From NCBI GenBank assembly GCA_946403615.1, contig CAMJAO010000023.1:1-14690 (forward strand): a stretch of DNA of 14,690 bases. The letters are read 5' to 3'. The translations under genes and the position numbers were made by a program. The notes beneath the pieces are model-generated. The model saw only the letters and a list, made by a program, of their open reading frames with translations, made no database searches and had not been told where the DNA came from. This document shows, piece after piece, positions 1 to 6,287 of this stretch. Origin of the DNA: an uncultured Prevotellaceae bacterium (GTDB lineage Bacteria > Bacteroidota > Bacteroidia > Bacteroidales > Bacteroidaceae). How positions within the stretch are numbered: position 1 is the first letter of the stretch; the number at the start of each line of letters is the position of its first letter.

Positions 1-53
1 TACCCCCCTACTCCACCCTCATCTTCATCATGGAACTTGACGCGATTAAATAA
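1..53 (+). CDS. C-terminal end of an FKBP-type peptidyl-prolyl cis-trans isomerase (5' cut by window)
   Basis: A reading frame open from the window edge (first full codon at 3) ends at TAA 51-53 and encodes PPYSTLIFIMELDAIK. This matches the last beta strand of FKBP domains, which typically reads IPPxSTLIFDVELLDI. FKBP proteins catalyse cis-trans isomerisation at proline and act as folding helpers; in Bacteroidota many are periplasmic or lipoproteins, but localisation cannot be judged from this fragment. A strong intrinsic terminator follows 40 bp downstream, consistent with a real gene end. Only 16 residues are visible, so the family call rests on a short but characteristic tail. Confidence 0.62.
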   Translation, partial: PPYSTLIFIMELDAIK

Positions 54-93
54 ATACGAATTACGAAATCATTCCGAATTTCATATTTATCAC

Positions 94-130
94 AAAAATC
101 CCCCGTTTTTCACAAAAAACGGGGATTTTT
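94..130 (+). terminator. Intrinsic terminator after the FKBP-like gene
   Basis: AAAAATCCCCCGTTTTT (94-110) pairs with AAAAACGGGGATTTTT (115-130) around a loop of about 4 nt, with one bulged C. The stem is long, has a G+C core and ends in a T run, the standard form of a Rho-independent terminator. The flanking A and T runs make it symmetrical, so it could work on both strands. It separates the FKBP-like gene from the Lrp-type gene. Confidence 0.85.
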
Positions 131-162
131 GTTGCACAAATCAATTATTATGCCTACATTTG
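129..162 (+). promoter_or_regulatory. Bacteroidota-type promoter for the Lrp/AsnC gene
   Basis: TACATTTG at 155-162 is a full match to the Bacteroidota -7 consensus TAnnTTTG. A TTGTTG at 129-134 lies 20 nt upstream, in place for the -33 TTG element. Transcription would begin near 167-169, which leaves ATG 192 as the first usable start and rules out the upstream in-frame TTG 129 and ATG 150. The -33 element overlaps the arm of the preceding terminator. Confidence 0.7.
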
Positions 163-191
163 CTTTCAAATTGTCAAACATTATCACAAAT

Positions 192-665
192 ATGGAAAAA
201 ATAGACAACCTCGACAGGAAAATTCTGGGCATACTCTCTCAAAATGCACGCATACCGTTCAAAGATGTGGCGGCGGAATGTAACGTGTCGCGCGCGGCCA
301 TACACCAACGTGTGCAGCACCTCATCGAAGACGGCGTCATCACGGGCAGCGGATTCGATGTCAACCCAAAAAGTCTCGGCTACAGCACTTGCACCTATGT
401 GGGCATCACGCTCGAACGCGGCAACATGTATAAAAGCGTGGTGGAAAAACTCATACACATTCCCGAAATCGTGGAGTGCCACTTCACCACAGGTTCATAC
501 ACCATGCTCGTGAAACTATACGCACAAGACAACGAACAACTCATGGACCTGCTCAACAACCAACTGCAGTCCATTCCCGGTGTCGTGGCTACGGAGACAC
601 TCATCTCGCTCGAACAAAGTATCAAGCGCGAGATACCCGTGAAAACACTGACCAACGAAGAATAA
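192..665 (+). CDS. Lrp/AsnC family transcriptional regulator
   Basis: Predicted 157-residue DNA-binding regulator, the usual length for Lrp/AsnC proteins. Family members bind an amino acid or related effector and control amino-acid or peptide metabolism genes as dimers or octamers. Seen here: MEKIDNLDRKIL opening, a winged helix-turn-helix at about residues 5-50 (FKDVAAECNVSRAAIHQRV), and an AsnC/RAM ligand-binding domain at about 66-140 with the typical glycine turn around TTGSYTMLVKLY. ATG 192 was chosen because the promoter -7 box lies at 155-162 and because it gives the normal family N-terminus. The stop is 15 bp before the amidotransferase-dipeptidase fusion gene, so the two are probably cotranscribed and the fusion enzyme is a likely target or source of its effector. 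The effector cannot be told from sequence. Confidence 0.93.
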   Translation: MEKIDNLDRKILGILSQNARIPFKDVAAECNVSRAAIHQRVQHLIEDGVITGSGFDVNPKSLGYSTCTYVGITLERGNMYKSVVEKLIHIPEIVECHFTTGSYTMLVKLYAQDNEQLMDLLNNQLQSIPGVVATETLISLEQSIKREIPVKTLTNEE

Positions 666-680
666 AGAAAACACTTTCAT

Positions 681-2510
681 ATGGAATCATCGTTTGACCT
701 GAAAGAACATCTCAACGACATATACTCAGCCTTCCCCGAGGCCATACACAAACCCATCATCGGCATCACTGCCAACTTCTCGAAAGGTGACGCATGCCTC
801 AGAGACAAGTATTACGAACAGGTGACGGCGGCGGGAGGCACACCCGTTATCATACCGCCCGTCAACGATAAAAGCGTGATTGTCAACACCTTGGAGCACC
901 TTGACGGGCTATTGCTCACTGGCGGAGGCGACATCAACCCCCTTTGGACCGGTGAGGAGCCCACACCCCAACTGCACAACATCAACGCCACACGCGACCT
1001 GCCCGAGCTGCTCATCACACGGTTGGCATACAACCGGCAGATACCCATCCTCGGCATCTGCCGCGGTGTGCAGACCATGGCGGTGGCTCTCGACGGAAGC
1101 GTGGTGCAAGACATCGCGACAGCCATGACGTCGGCCAACGATGACGACGACAAAAAGAAAAACAACAAGAAAGGCAAGGACGACACCACACCACATCCGC
1201 TCATCAAGCATAGTCAGGATGGCGACCGCAACCTCTTCTCTCACACGGTCAACATAGAGAAAGACTCCATGTTGCATGAGATCTACGGTGCGGAGCGCAT
1301 CTTTGTCAACTCCTTCCACCATCAGGCGGTAGCAAAGACAGGGCCGCATTTCCACGTCACTGCCACTGCGCCCGACGGTGTCATCGAAGCCATGGAGAGC
1401 AGCGAATACAAACCCATGATGGGTGTGCAGTGGCATCCCGAATGGCTGGAGGAGGAAGGACTGAAACTGTTCAAATGGCTCGTGCAGCAAGCCAACAATT
1501 TCTATGTGGCCAAACGCCTCCACCAGCGCGTGCTCACACTCGACACCCACTGCGACACACCCATGTTCTTCCATCAGGGCATACGTTTCGAGCAACGAGA
1601 CCCGAGGATTCTCGTCGATTTGCACAAAATGTCGGAAGGACGGCAAAATGCGGTCATCATGGCTGCATACCTGCCACAACCCAAAATGGGTGAGACATTC
1701 GCATCAAAGGTGGCCTTCGACGTGAAAAGCCCCAAAGAATATGCCGACCTTATCTTCGACAAGATAGAGGACATCGTCAAGGACAACTACCGCTATATCA
1801 GCATCGCACGCACACCCGCCGAACTCTATGACGACAAACGCAAAGGACGCAAATCCATCATGCTCGCCATCGAAAACGGCATCGCCCTCAACCACGACAT
1901 CGACAACATACAGCACTTCGCACAGCGCGGCGTGGTGTATATGACCCTCTGCCACAACGGCGACAACGACATCTGCGACAGTGCAAAAGGCAGCGAAACA
2001 CACCACGGCGTGAGCAAATTCGGGCAACAGGTCATCGAAGAGATGAACCGCCAAGGCATCATGGTCGATTTGAGCCATGCCGCTGAAAGCAGTTTCTACG
2101 ATGCCCTGGAGATAAGCAAGACACCCATCGTGTGCAGCCATTCCAACTGCAAGGCTTTGTGCGATGTGCCGCGAAATCTCAGCGATGACCAGATGCGAAA
2201 ACTCGCCCGAAAAGGCGGTGTGGCGCATATCACGCTCTACGGGGGATTCCTGCGCAAACAAGGCGAGGCCACCATCCTTGACGCACTCAACCACTTGGAG
2301 CATGCCATCAGCATCATGGGCATCGAACATGTGGGTCTGGGCACCGACTTCGACGGCGACGGTGGCGTGAGAGGCATCGCCGACTCGTCGGAACTTATCA
2401 ATTTCACTCTCCACCTGTTGCGGCGCAAATACAGCGAGCGCGACATCCAAAAAATATGGGGCGGCAACTGGCTCCGCGTCATGGCACAGGTACAAAACAT
2501 GAAAGAGTAG
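681..2510 (+). CDS. Fusion of C26 glutamine-amidotransferase-like hydrolase and M19 membrane-dipeptidase-family enzyme
   Basis: A 609-residue two-domain protein with no signal peptide, so probably cytoplasmic. Residues about 23-272 form a class I glutamine-amidotransferase-like domain of the C26 (gamma-glutamyl-GABA hydrolase, PuuD-like) type: LLLTGGGDINP near 78-87, nucleophile Cys127 in GICRGVQ, and His252/Glu254 in GVQWHPEW. Residues about 283-605 form an M19 renal-dipeptidase-type domain with all the expected metal-site residues: His290/Asp292 (DTHCD), Glu398 (IENG), His466 (DLSHAA), His487 (CSHSN), Asp556 (GLGTDFDGDGG). C26 enzymes hydrolyse gamma-glutamyl amides; M19 enzymes cleave dipeptides, including Cys-Gly and D-amino-acid dipeptides. 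The fusion suggests sequential removal of a gamma-glutamyl group and hydrolysis of a dipeptide, but this is inference. A lysine/aspartate-rich stretch at 153-168 is inserted in the first domain. It follows the Lrp-type gene by 15 bp with no promoter seen between. Confidence 0.92.
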   Translation: MESSFDLKEHLNDIYSAFPEAIHKPIIGITANFSKGDACLRDKYYEQVTAAGGTPVIIPPVNDKSVIVNTLEHLDGLLLTGGGDINPLWTGEEPTPQLHNINATRDLPELLITRLAYNRQIPILGICRGVQTMAVALDGSVVQDIATAMTSANDDDDKKKNNKKGKDDTTPHPLIKHSQDGDRNLFSHTVNIEKDSMLHEIYGAERIFVNSFHHQAVAKTGPHFHVTATAPDGVIEAMESSEYKPMMGVQWHPEWLEEEGLKLFKWLVQQANNFYVAKRLHQRVLTLDTHCDTPMFFHQGIRFEQRDPRILVDLHKMSEGRQNAVIMAAYLPQPKMGETFASKVAFDVKSPKEYADLIFDKIEDIVKDNYRYISIARTPAELYDDKRKGRKSIMLAIENGIALNHDIDNIQHFAQRGVVYMTLCHNGDNDICDSAKGSETHHGVSKFGQQVIEEMNRQGIMVDLSHAAESSFYDALEISKTPIVCSHSNCKALCDVPRNLSDDQMRKLARKGGVAHITLYGGFLRKQGEATILDALNHLEHAISIMGIEHVGLGTDFDGDGGVRGIADSSELINFTLHLLRRKYSERDIQKIWGGNWLRVMAQVQNMKE

Positions 2511-2520
2511 TTCTTAGAAG

Positions 2521-2597
2521 CAAGAGGCAAGAAGCAAGAGGCAAGAAGCAAGAGGCAAGAGGCAAGAAGCAAGAGGCAAGAAGCAAGAGGCAAGAGA
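2521..2597 (+). repeat. Tandem array of eleven 7-bp units (CAAGARG)
   Basis: Eleven back-to-back heptamers, CAAGAGG or CAAGAAG, occupy 2521-2597; the last is CAAGAGA. The order of the two variants is G,A,G,A,G,G,A,G,A,G,(GA). The array begins 10 bp after the stop of the fusion hydrolase and ends 100 bp before the glutaminyl cyclase start. The strand is almost pure purine with one C per unit. No secondary structure is expected within one strand. Copy number could vary by slippage. Confidence 0.95.
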
Positions 2598-2645
2598 TAT
2601 GCTCGCTTCACTGATTTCTTCTTTGTATGCAGCGGCTATGTCGCT

Positions 2646-2690
2646 GCCACCCCCCAAACGACCAAACGACCAATCCCCCAAACAACCAAA
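2646..2690 (+). repeat. Low-complexity A/C tract with short repeats
   Basis: A nearly G/T-free stretch just upstream of the glutaminyl cyclase start. It includes CCAAACGA twice in tandem (2654-2669), followed by degenerate CCAAT, CCCCCAAAC and AACCAAAT blocks. It would give an unstructured 5' leader if transcribed. An upstream in-frame ATG at 2599 would translate this tract into proline/asparagine-rich sequence ahead of the signal peptide, which I judge not to be real. Confidence 0.6.
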
Positions 2691-2697
2691 TAATAAA

Positions 2698-3717
2698 ATG
2701 AAATATTCTATCGTTTATTCCATCATAGCGGTCACGGTCATTATCCTGTTCACCGCTGCCAGTTGTAAAAACGGAAACAAGCCGCAGGGCCAACAAGATG
2801 CCAACACTACCTTTGTGGAGGCTGCCAATGTGCCGGCATTCAACGCCGACTCGGCATACGCATTCTGCGCCGCACAATGCAATTTCGGACCGCGCACGAT
2901 GAACAGTCAGGCACACGACGATTGTGCCAAATGGATTGTCAGCCAGTTCGAGAAATACGGTTGTCAGGTGACGCAGCAGAAAGCTGTGTTGCGAGGATAT
3001 GACGCTACACCCCTGCAAAGCAACAATATCATCGCATCGCTCGGAGCAGACCGACCCAAGCACATCTTGCTTTGTGCACATTGGGACAGCCGTCCCTGGG
3101 CCGACAACGACCCCGACAGCACTAACTGGTGGAAACCTGTCATGGCTGCCAATGACGGTGCCTCGGGCGTGGCTGTGCTGCTCGAAGTGGCCCGTGTGCT
3201 GCAAAATGACACCACACTCAAGGTAGGCGTAGATTTCGTCTGTTTCGACGCCGAAGACTGGGGCGTGCCACAATGGACCGGACTGTCTGGAGAAGACTCA
3301 TGGGCACTCGGCGCTCAATACTGGGCGAAAAACTACCAGCGGCCCACCAACTATCAGACGCTTTACGGCATACTGCTCGACATGGTGGGCGGCGAGAACG
3401 CCACCTTCTATCAGGAGATTTTCTCCAAGCAACTGGCACCCGTCATCGTCGATAAGGTATGGTCGGCAGCACGCGCCGCAGGATATAGCAATTACTTCCC
3501 CATGCAGCAGGGCGGACGCATTACCGACGACCATATCCCTGTCAACGAACAGGCCAACATCCCCACCATCGACATCATCCCATTCTACCCCAACTGCGAG
3601 GAGAGTTCGTTCGGTCCCACTTGGCATACCGTCAATGACGACATGAATCACATCGACCGGAACACTCTCAAAGCCGTAGGACAGACCGTACTGCAAGTAC
3701 TGTTCAGCGAACAATAA
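2698..3717 (+). CDS. M28-family glutaminyl-peptide cyclotransferase (glutaminyl cyclase), lipoprotein
   Basis: A predicted 339-residue periplasm-facing lipoprotein. The N-terminus is a hydrophobic segment (about 4-19) followed by a lipobox, TAASC, with lipidated Cys23. The rest matches the animal-type (type II) glutaminyl cyclases found in Bacteroidota: AHWDSRPW at 127-134, NDGASG with Asp153, FDAEDWG with Glu186/Asp187, LLDMVG with Asp228, DDHIPV with Asp278, and WHTVNDD with His310. By homology to human and Porphyromonas enzymes, Asp153, the Glu186/Asp187 pair and His310 form the single-zinc site and Asp228 and Asp278 help catalysis. The enzyme would cyclise N-terminal Gln to pyroglutamate on exported proteins. 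No acidic outer-membrane export signal follows Cys23 (it reads KNGNK), so retention facing the periplasm is likely. ATG 2698 places the signal peptide at the N-terminus. An M28 aminopeptidase is the alternative, but the WHT and DDHIP motifs favour the cyclase. Confidence 0.85.
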   Translation: MKYSIVYSIIAVTVIILFTAASCKNGNKPQGQQDANTTFVEAANVPAFNADSAYAFCAAQCNFGPRTMNSQAHDDCAKWIVSQFEKYGCQVTQQKAVLRGYDATPLQSNNIIASLGADRPKHILLCAHWDSRPWADNDPDSTNWWKPVMAANDGASGVAVLLEVARVLQNDTTLKVGVDFVCFDAEDWGVPQWTGLSGEDSWALGAQYWAKNYQRPTNYQTLYGILLDMVGGENATFYQEIFSKQLAPVIVDKVWSAARAAGYSNYFPMQQGGRITDDHIPVNEQANIPTIDIIPFYPNCEESSFGPTWHTVNDDMNHIDRNTLKAVGQTVLQVLFSEQ

Positions 3718-3738
3718 CCACTTTCCTCATATCACAAC

Positions 3739-3790
3739 AACCGACGGTTCCCTGCGTGTGACACCACACACCCCGAACCGTCGGTTTCTT
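3739..3790 (+). terminator. Intrinsic terminator after the glutaminyl cyclase gene
   Basis: AACCGACGGTTC (3739-3750) pairs perfectly with GAACCGTCGGTT (3775-3786). The interior can fold further through GTGTG (3756-3760) and CACAC (3765-3769). The stem is followed by TTTCTTTATTT. It begins 21 bp after the stop codon. Confidence 0.85.
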
Positions 3791-3818
3791 TATTTGGGGT
3801 AATTATACTACCCAAATA
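3791..3818. other. Imperfect palindrome directly after the terminator
   Basis: TATTTGGG (3791-3798) and CCCAAATA (3811-3818) are exact reverse complements around a 12-nt centre that can add two more pairs. There is no T run after it, so a second intrinsic terminator is unlikely. It could be an operator or a transcript-end stem. Function unknown. Confidence 0.5.
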
Positions 3819-3866
3819 GATTCTCAAAGGAACCTGTGCAGGGCATGTAACGTTTTTGAAGCACCA

Positions 3867-3927
3867 ATTTAGCCTATTTCCAAAATGGATAAGCGGCTAA
3901 ATGTGGGTATAAAAGCATAGATTTAGC
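3867..3927. promoter_or_regulatory. Three ATTTAGC heptamers upstream of the HhH/barrel gene promoter
   Basis: ATTTAGC occurs at 3867-3873 and 3921-3927 and, in reverse orientation (GCTAAAT), at 3896-3902. The first two extend to an 8-bp perfect inverted repeat (ATTTAGCC and GGCTAAAT). The last copy ends 17 bp before the -33 element, a position typical of a regulator-binding site. No known regulator is recognised. Confidence 0.4.
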
Positions 3928-3944
3928 TGAATATTATCTTGATA

Positions 3945-3977
3945 TTGTTGAATTTTAAGTAGAAATGGTTATATTTG
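3945..3977 (+). promoter_or_regulatory. Bacteroidota-type promoter for the HhH/barrel gene
   Basis: TATATTTG at 3970-3977 matches TAnnTTTG exactly, and TTGTTG at 3945-3950 sits 19 nt upstream as the -33 element. The expected transcript start near 3983 puts ATG 4002 as first start codon with a leader of about 20 nt, and excludes the in-frame TTG at 3975 inside the -7 box. Confidence 0.75.
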
Positions 3978-4001
3978 CATGACTTTATTAAAAACCGGCC
4001 T

Positions 4002-6101
4002 ATGAAAAACCGCTCACTCCTCTTTCTTTGCCTCATGACATTCGGCATGGCGCTGCCTGTCGGGGCGCAGTCGGTCGGGGAAAAGCCTGCAGAGGAGACT
4101 GTGGAGGCTCCAGTAACAACTCCTGTGGAGGCGCAGTCGGTACACCCGTGGCAATCGCTACTAGATGATATGACCACACTCGACGATACCGAACCAGGCC
4201 ATTGGGAGGAGATGTTCGACGTGTTGTGCCAATTGGAAGAACAACCGCTCAACATCAACAGCGCCAGCCGTGAGCAGTTGGAGCAGATTCCCTTTCTCAA
4301 CGCCCAGCAAGTTGAGGATATACAGGCCTATATCTATCAGTACGGCGCGATGAAATCACTGGGCGAACTGGCGATGATCGGGTCTATCGATTATTTTACA
4401 CGACGGTTGCTTTCTTATTTCATCGTGGCGGCAGAGCCTGAGCACAAAGAACCATTGCGGTGGAGCGATTTGCAAAAATACGGACGCCATGAAGCCATGC
4501 TGACGATGAGGGTGCCGTTTTACGAGCGCCGGGGCGACAAAGAAGGTTATCTGGGTGACCGCTATGCCCACACGCTGCGCTATCGTTTCCAATATCGCGA
4601 CCGGGTAAGCGCAGGACTGATAGCCGACCAAGAAGCAGGCGAGCCTTTTTTCAACAAGCACAACCGTCAGGGTTATGACTTCTATTCTTTCTATATCAAT
4701 GTGAAACGGCTCGGTCCTGTCAAGCAGTTGACCGTCGGCCGCTACCGCATCGCTTCGGGCATGGGATTGGTGCTGAACAATGATTTCGGCTATGGCAAAC
4801 TCTCCGCCCTCAACTCGCTGGGCAACCATGGCGACCAGATCCGTCCGCATGCCTCGCGTTTCGACCGCGACTATCTGCAAGGAGCTGCCTTCACGGTCGA
4901 AGCATGCAAAGGACTCGACCTGACCGCGTTTGTCTCCTATCGTGGTATCGACGCCACACTGACCAGCGACGAGCGTGGCGTGGCCACTATCCTGCGCACC
5001 GGTTATCACCGCACGCTGACAGAAATCAACAAGAAAAACAATGTCAATGAACTGTTGACCGGCGGCATGGTCAACTACCGTCTGGGAGGTTGGAATTTCG
5101 GCGCCACGGCCACCTATGACGCATTCGACCTGCCGCTGTTGCCCGACCGGAGCGTCTCATATAGGAAAAACGCGCCCGAAGGCAAGTCATTCTTCCACAT
5201 CGGAGCCCATTACGGATATACAGGCCATCGCATCATGTTCAGCGGCGAGACGGCCACGAGCGACAACGGCGGCATCGCCACCGTCAACACCGTCACCTAC
5301 CAGCCATCGTGGGCGCTGTCGCTCATAGCTTTGCAGCGTTATTACGCGCCGCGCTACTGTTCGCTCCATGCCAACAGTTACAGCGAGGGCAGCAACGTGC
5401 AAAACGAGAACGGCATCATGGCAGGCGTGAAATGGCAACCGGCGCAACAGTGGCAATTGTTGGCATATACCGACTATGTCTATTTTCCCGAACCCACTTA
5501 TATGTCCACCCGACGCTCGTCACACGCATGGGACAACCTGTTTCAAGCGGCCTATCACGGCACCCGTTTCAATGCTTCCGCCCGCTATCGGATACGTTAT
5601 CGGCAGCGCGATTTCTCTGAATACAACACCGCGACGAAGCAGAATGAAGTAAAAGGGCTGACCTACCAGACGGTGCATCGTTGGCGCCTGACCGCCGGGT
5701 ATGGTACTGCAACGTGGAAAAGCATGACCCAAGCCGACATGACCCTGTCGCAGTTCCATGGCAACCGTTTTGGGTGGATGGTGAGCGAGACGTTCAGCGC
5801 CACTCCTTGCCGATGGTTGCATCTCGACACGTCGGCTGGTTATTTCCATACCGACGATTACGAGAGCCGCATCTACACTTATGACACCGGGATGCTCTAC
5901 CAATACACTTTCTCCTCATACGACGGCGAGGGCATCCGTTATAGTGTGATGGCTCGAGCCGACATCAGCAACCGCCTGTTGTTTATCGCCCGCCTTCAGA
6001 CTGTCAATTATTTCGACCGCTCCGTCATCGGTTCAGGTCTGCAGGCTATCGACCATTCCTCACGCACCGATCTGCAATTGCAACTCAGGTGGAAGTTTTA
6101 A
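4002..6101 (+). CDS. Exported helix-hairpin-helix protein with probable outer-membrane beta-barrel
   Basis: A 699-residue protein whose exact function is not known. Residues 1-22 form a signal peptide (MKNRSLLFLCL... ending VGA) with cleavage before Gln23. A linker rich in Pro, Glu and Val follows (about 25-47). Residues about 80-140 carry a ComEA-like helix-hairpin-helix region: PLNINSASREQLEQIPFLN at 82-100, then a second, weaker helix pair around KSLGELAMIG. From about 160 to the end the sequence alternates polar and aromatic residues (for example LRYRFQYRDRVSAGLIA) and finishes in LQLRWKF, a C-terminal Phe typical of outer-membrane barrels. HhH domains bind DNA backbone in ComEA and repair proteins but also mediate protein contacts, so a DNA-uptake role is only a possibility. 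The gene has its own promoter and no nearby partner. Confidence 0.85.
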   Translation: MKNRSLLFLCLMTFGMALPVGAQSVGEKPAEETVEAPVTTPVEAQSVHPWQSLLDDMTTLDDTEPGHWEEMFDVLCQLEEQPLNINSASREQLEQIPFLNAQQVEDIQAYIYQYGAMKSLGELAMIGSIDYFTRRLLSYFIVAAEPEHKEPLRWSDLQKYGRHEAMLTMRVPFYERRGDKEGYLGDRYAHTLRYRFQYRDRVSAGLIADQEAGEPFFNKHNRQGYDFYSFYINVKRLGPVKQLTVGRYRIASGMGLVLNNDFGYGKLSALNSLGNHGDQIRPHASRFDRDYLQGAAFTVEACKGLDLTAFVSYRGIDATLTSDERGVATILRTGYHRTLTEINKKNNVNELLTGGMVNYRLGGWNFGATATYDAFDLPLLPDRSVSYRKNAPEGKSFFHIGAHYGYTGHRIMFSGETATSDNGGIATVNTVTYQPSWALSLIALQRYYAPRYCSLHANSYSEGSNVQNENGIMAGVKWQPAQQWQLLAYTDYVYFPEPTYMSTRRSSHAWDNLFQAAYHGTRFNASARYRIRYRQRDFSEYNTATKQNEVKGLTYQTVHRWRLTAGYGTATWKSMTQADMTLSQFHGNRFGWMVSETFSATPCRWLHLDTSAGYFHTDDYESRIYTYDTGMLYQYTFSSYDGEGIRYSVMARADISNRLLFIARLQTVNYFDRSVIGSGLQAIDHSSRTDLQLQLRWKF

Positions 6102-6239
6102 CTCTCGTTTCATACAAACACGAGTCACTCGGATATCACGGGTATTTTGGGGAGGACAGACACTTATTTCCAAAACAACATCAACATCTAGCCCAGGGCA
6201 GCACCCAAAGGAAGGAGTAGTGGAAATTGTGTCTATAAA

Positions 6240-6271
6240 TTTTGGATAATCAGAAAATTACGTTATCTTTG
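6240..6271 (+). promoter_or_regulatory. Bacteroidota-type promoter for the C10 protease gene
   Basis: TATCTTTG at 6264-6271 matches TAnnTTTG exactly and TTTTGG at 6240-6245 supplies the -33 TTTG, with a spacer of about 19 nt. The predicted transcript start lies about 10 nt before ATG 6288, giving a very short leader. Confidence 0.72.
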
Positions 6272-6287
6272 TCAAAAAATTATCACC

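Noticed and set aside
129..191. Upstream starts (TTG 129, ATG 150) for the Lrp/AsnC gene
   Set aside because: They overlap the terminator arm and the -33/-7 boxes of the gene's own promoter, so would not be transcribed; ATG 192 gives the usual family N-terminus.
1704..2495. Long minus-strand open frame (263 codons) across the dipeptidase domain
   Set aside because: It is antisense to a well-supported enzyme with intact catalytic residues, has no promoter of its own and no recognisable domain; its length follows from codon bias of the sense gene.
2599..2697. Upstream ATG for the glutaminyl cyclase
   Set aside because: It would place 33 low-complexity residues ahead of the lipoprotein signal peptide; ATG 2698 puts the signal at the N-terminus.
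6104..6124. Short hairpin CTCGTTT/AAACACGAG after the HhH/barrel gene
   Set aside because: It has a bulge and no T run after it, so it is not a convincing intrinsic terminator.
3875..6175. Shared TATTTCCAAAA at 3875-3885 and 6165-6175, upstream of two genes
   Set aside because: An 11-bp A/T-rich match is expected by chance several times in a 15-kb window and its position relative to the two promoters differs.
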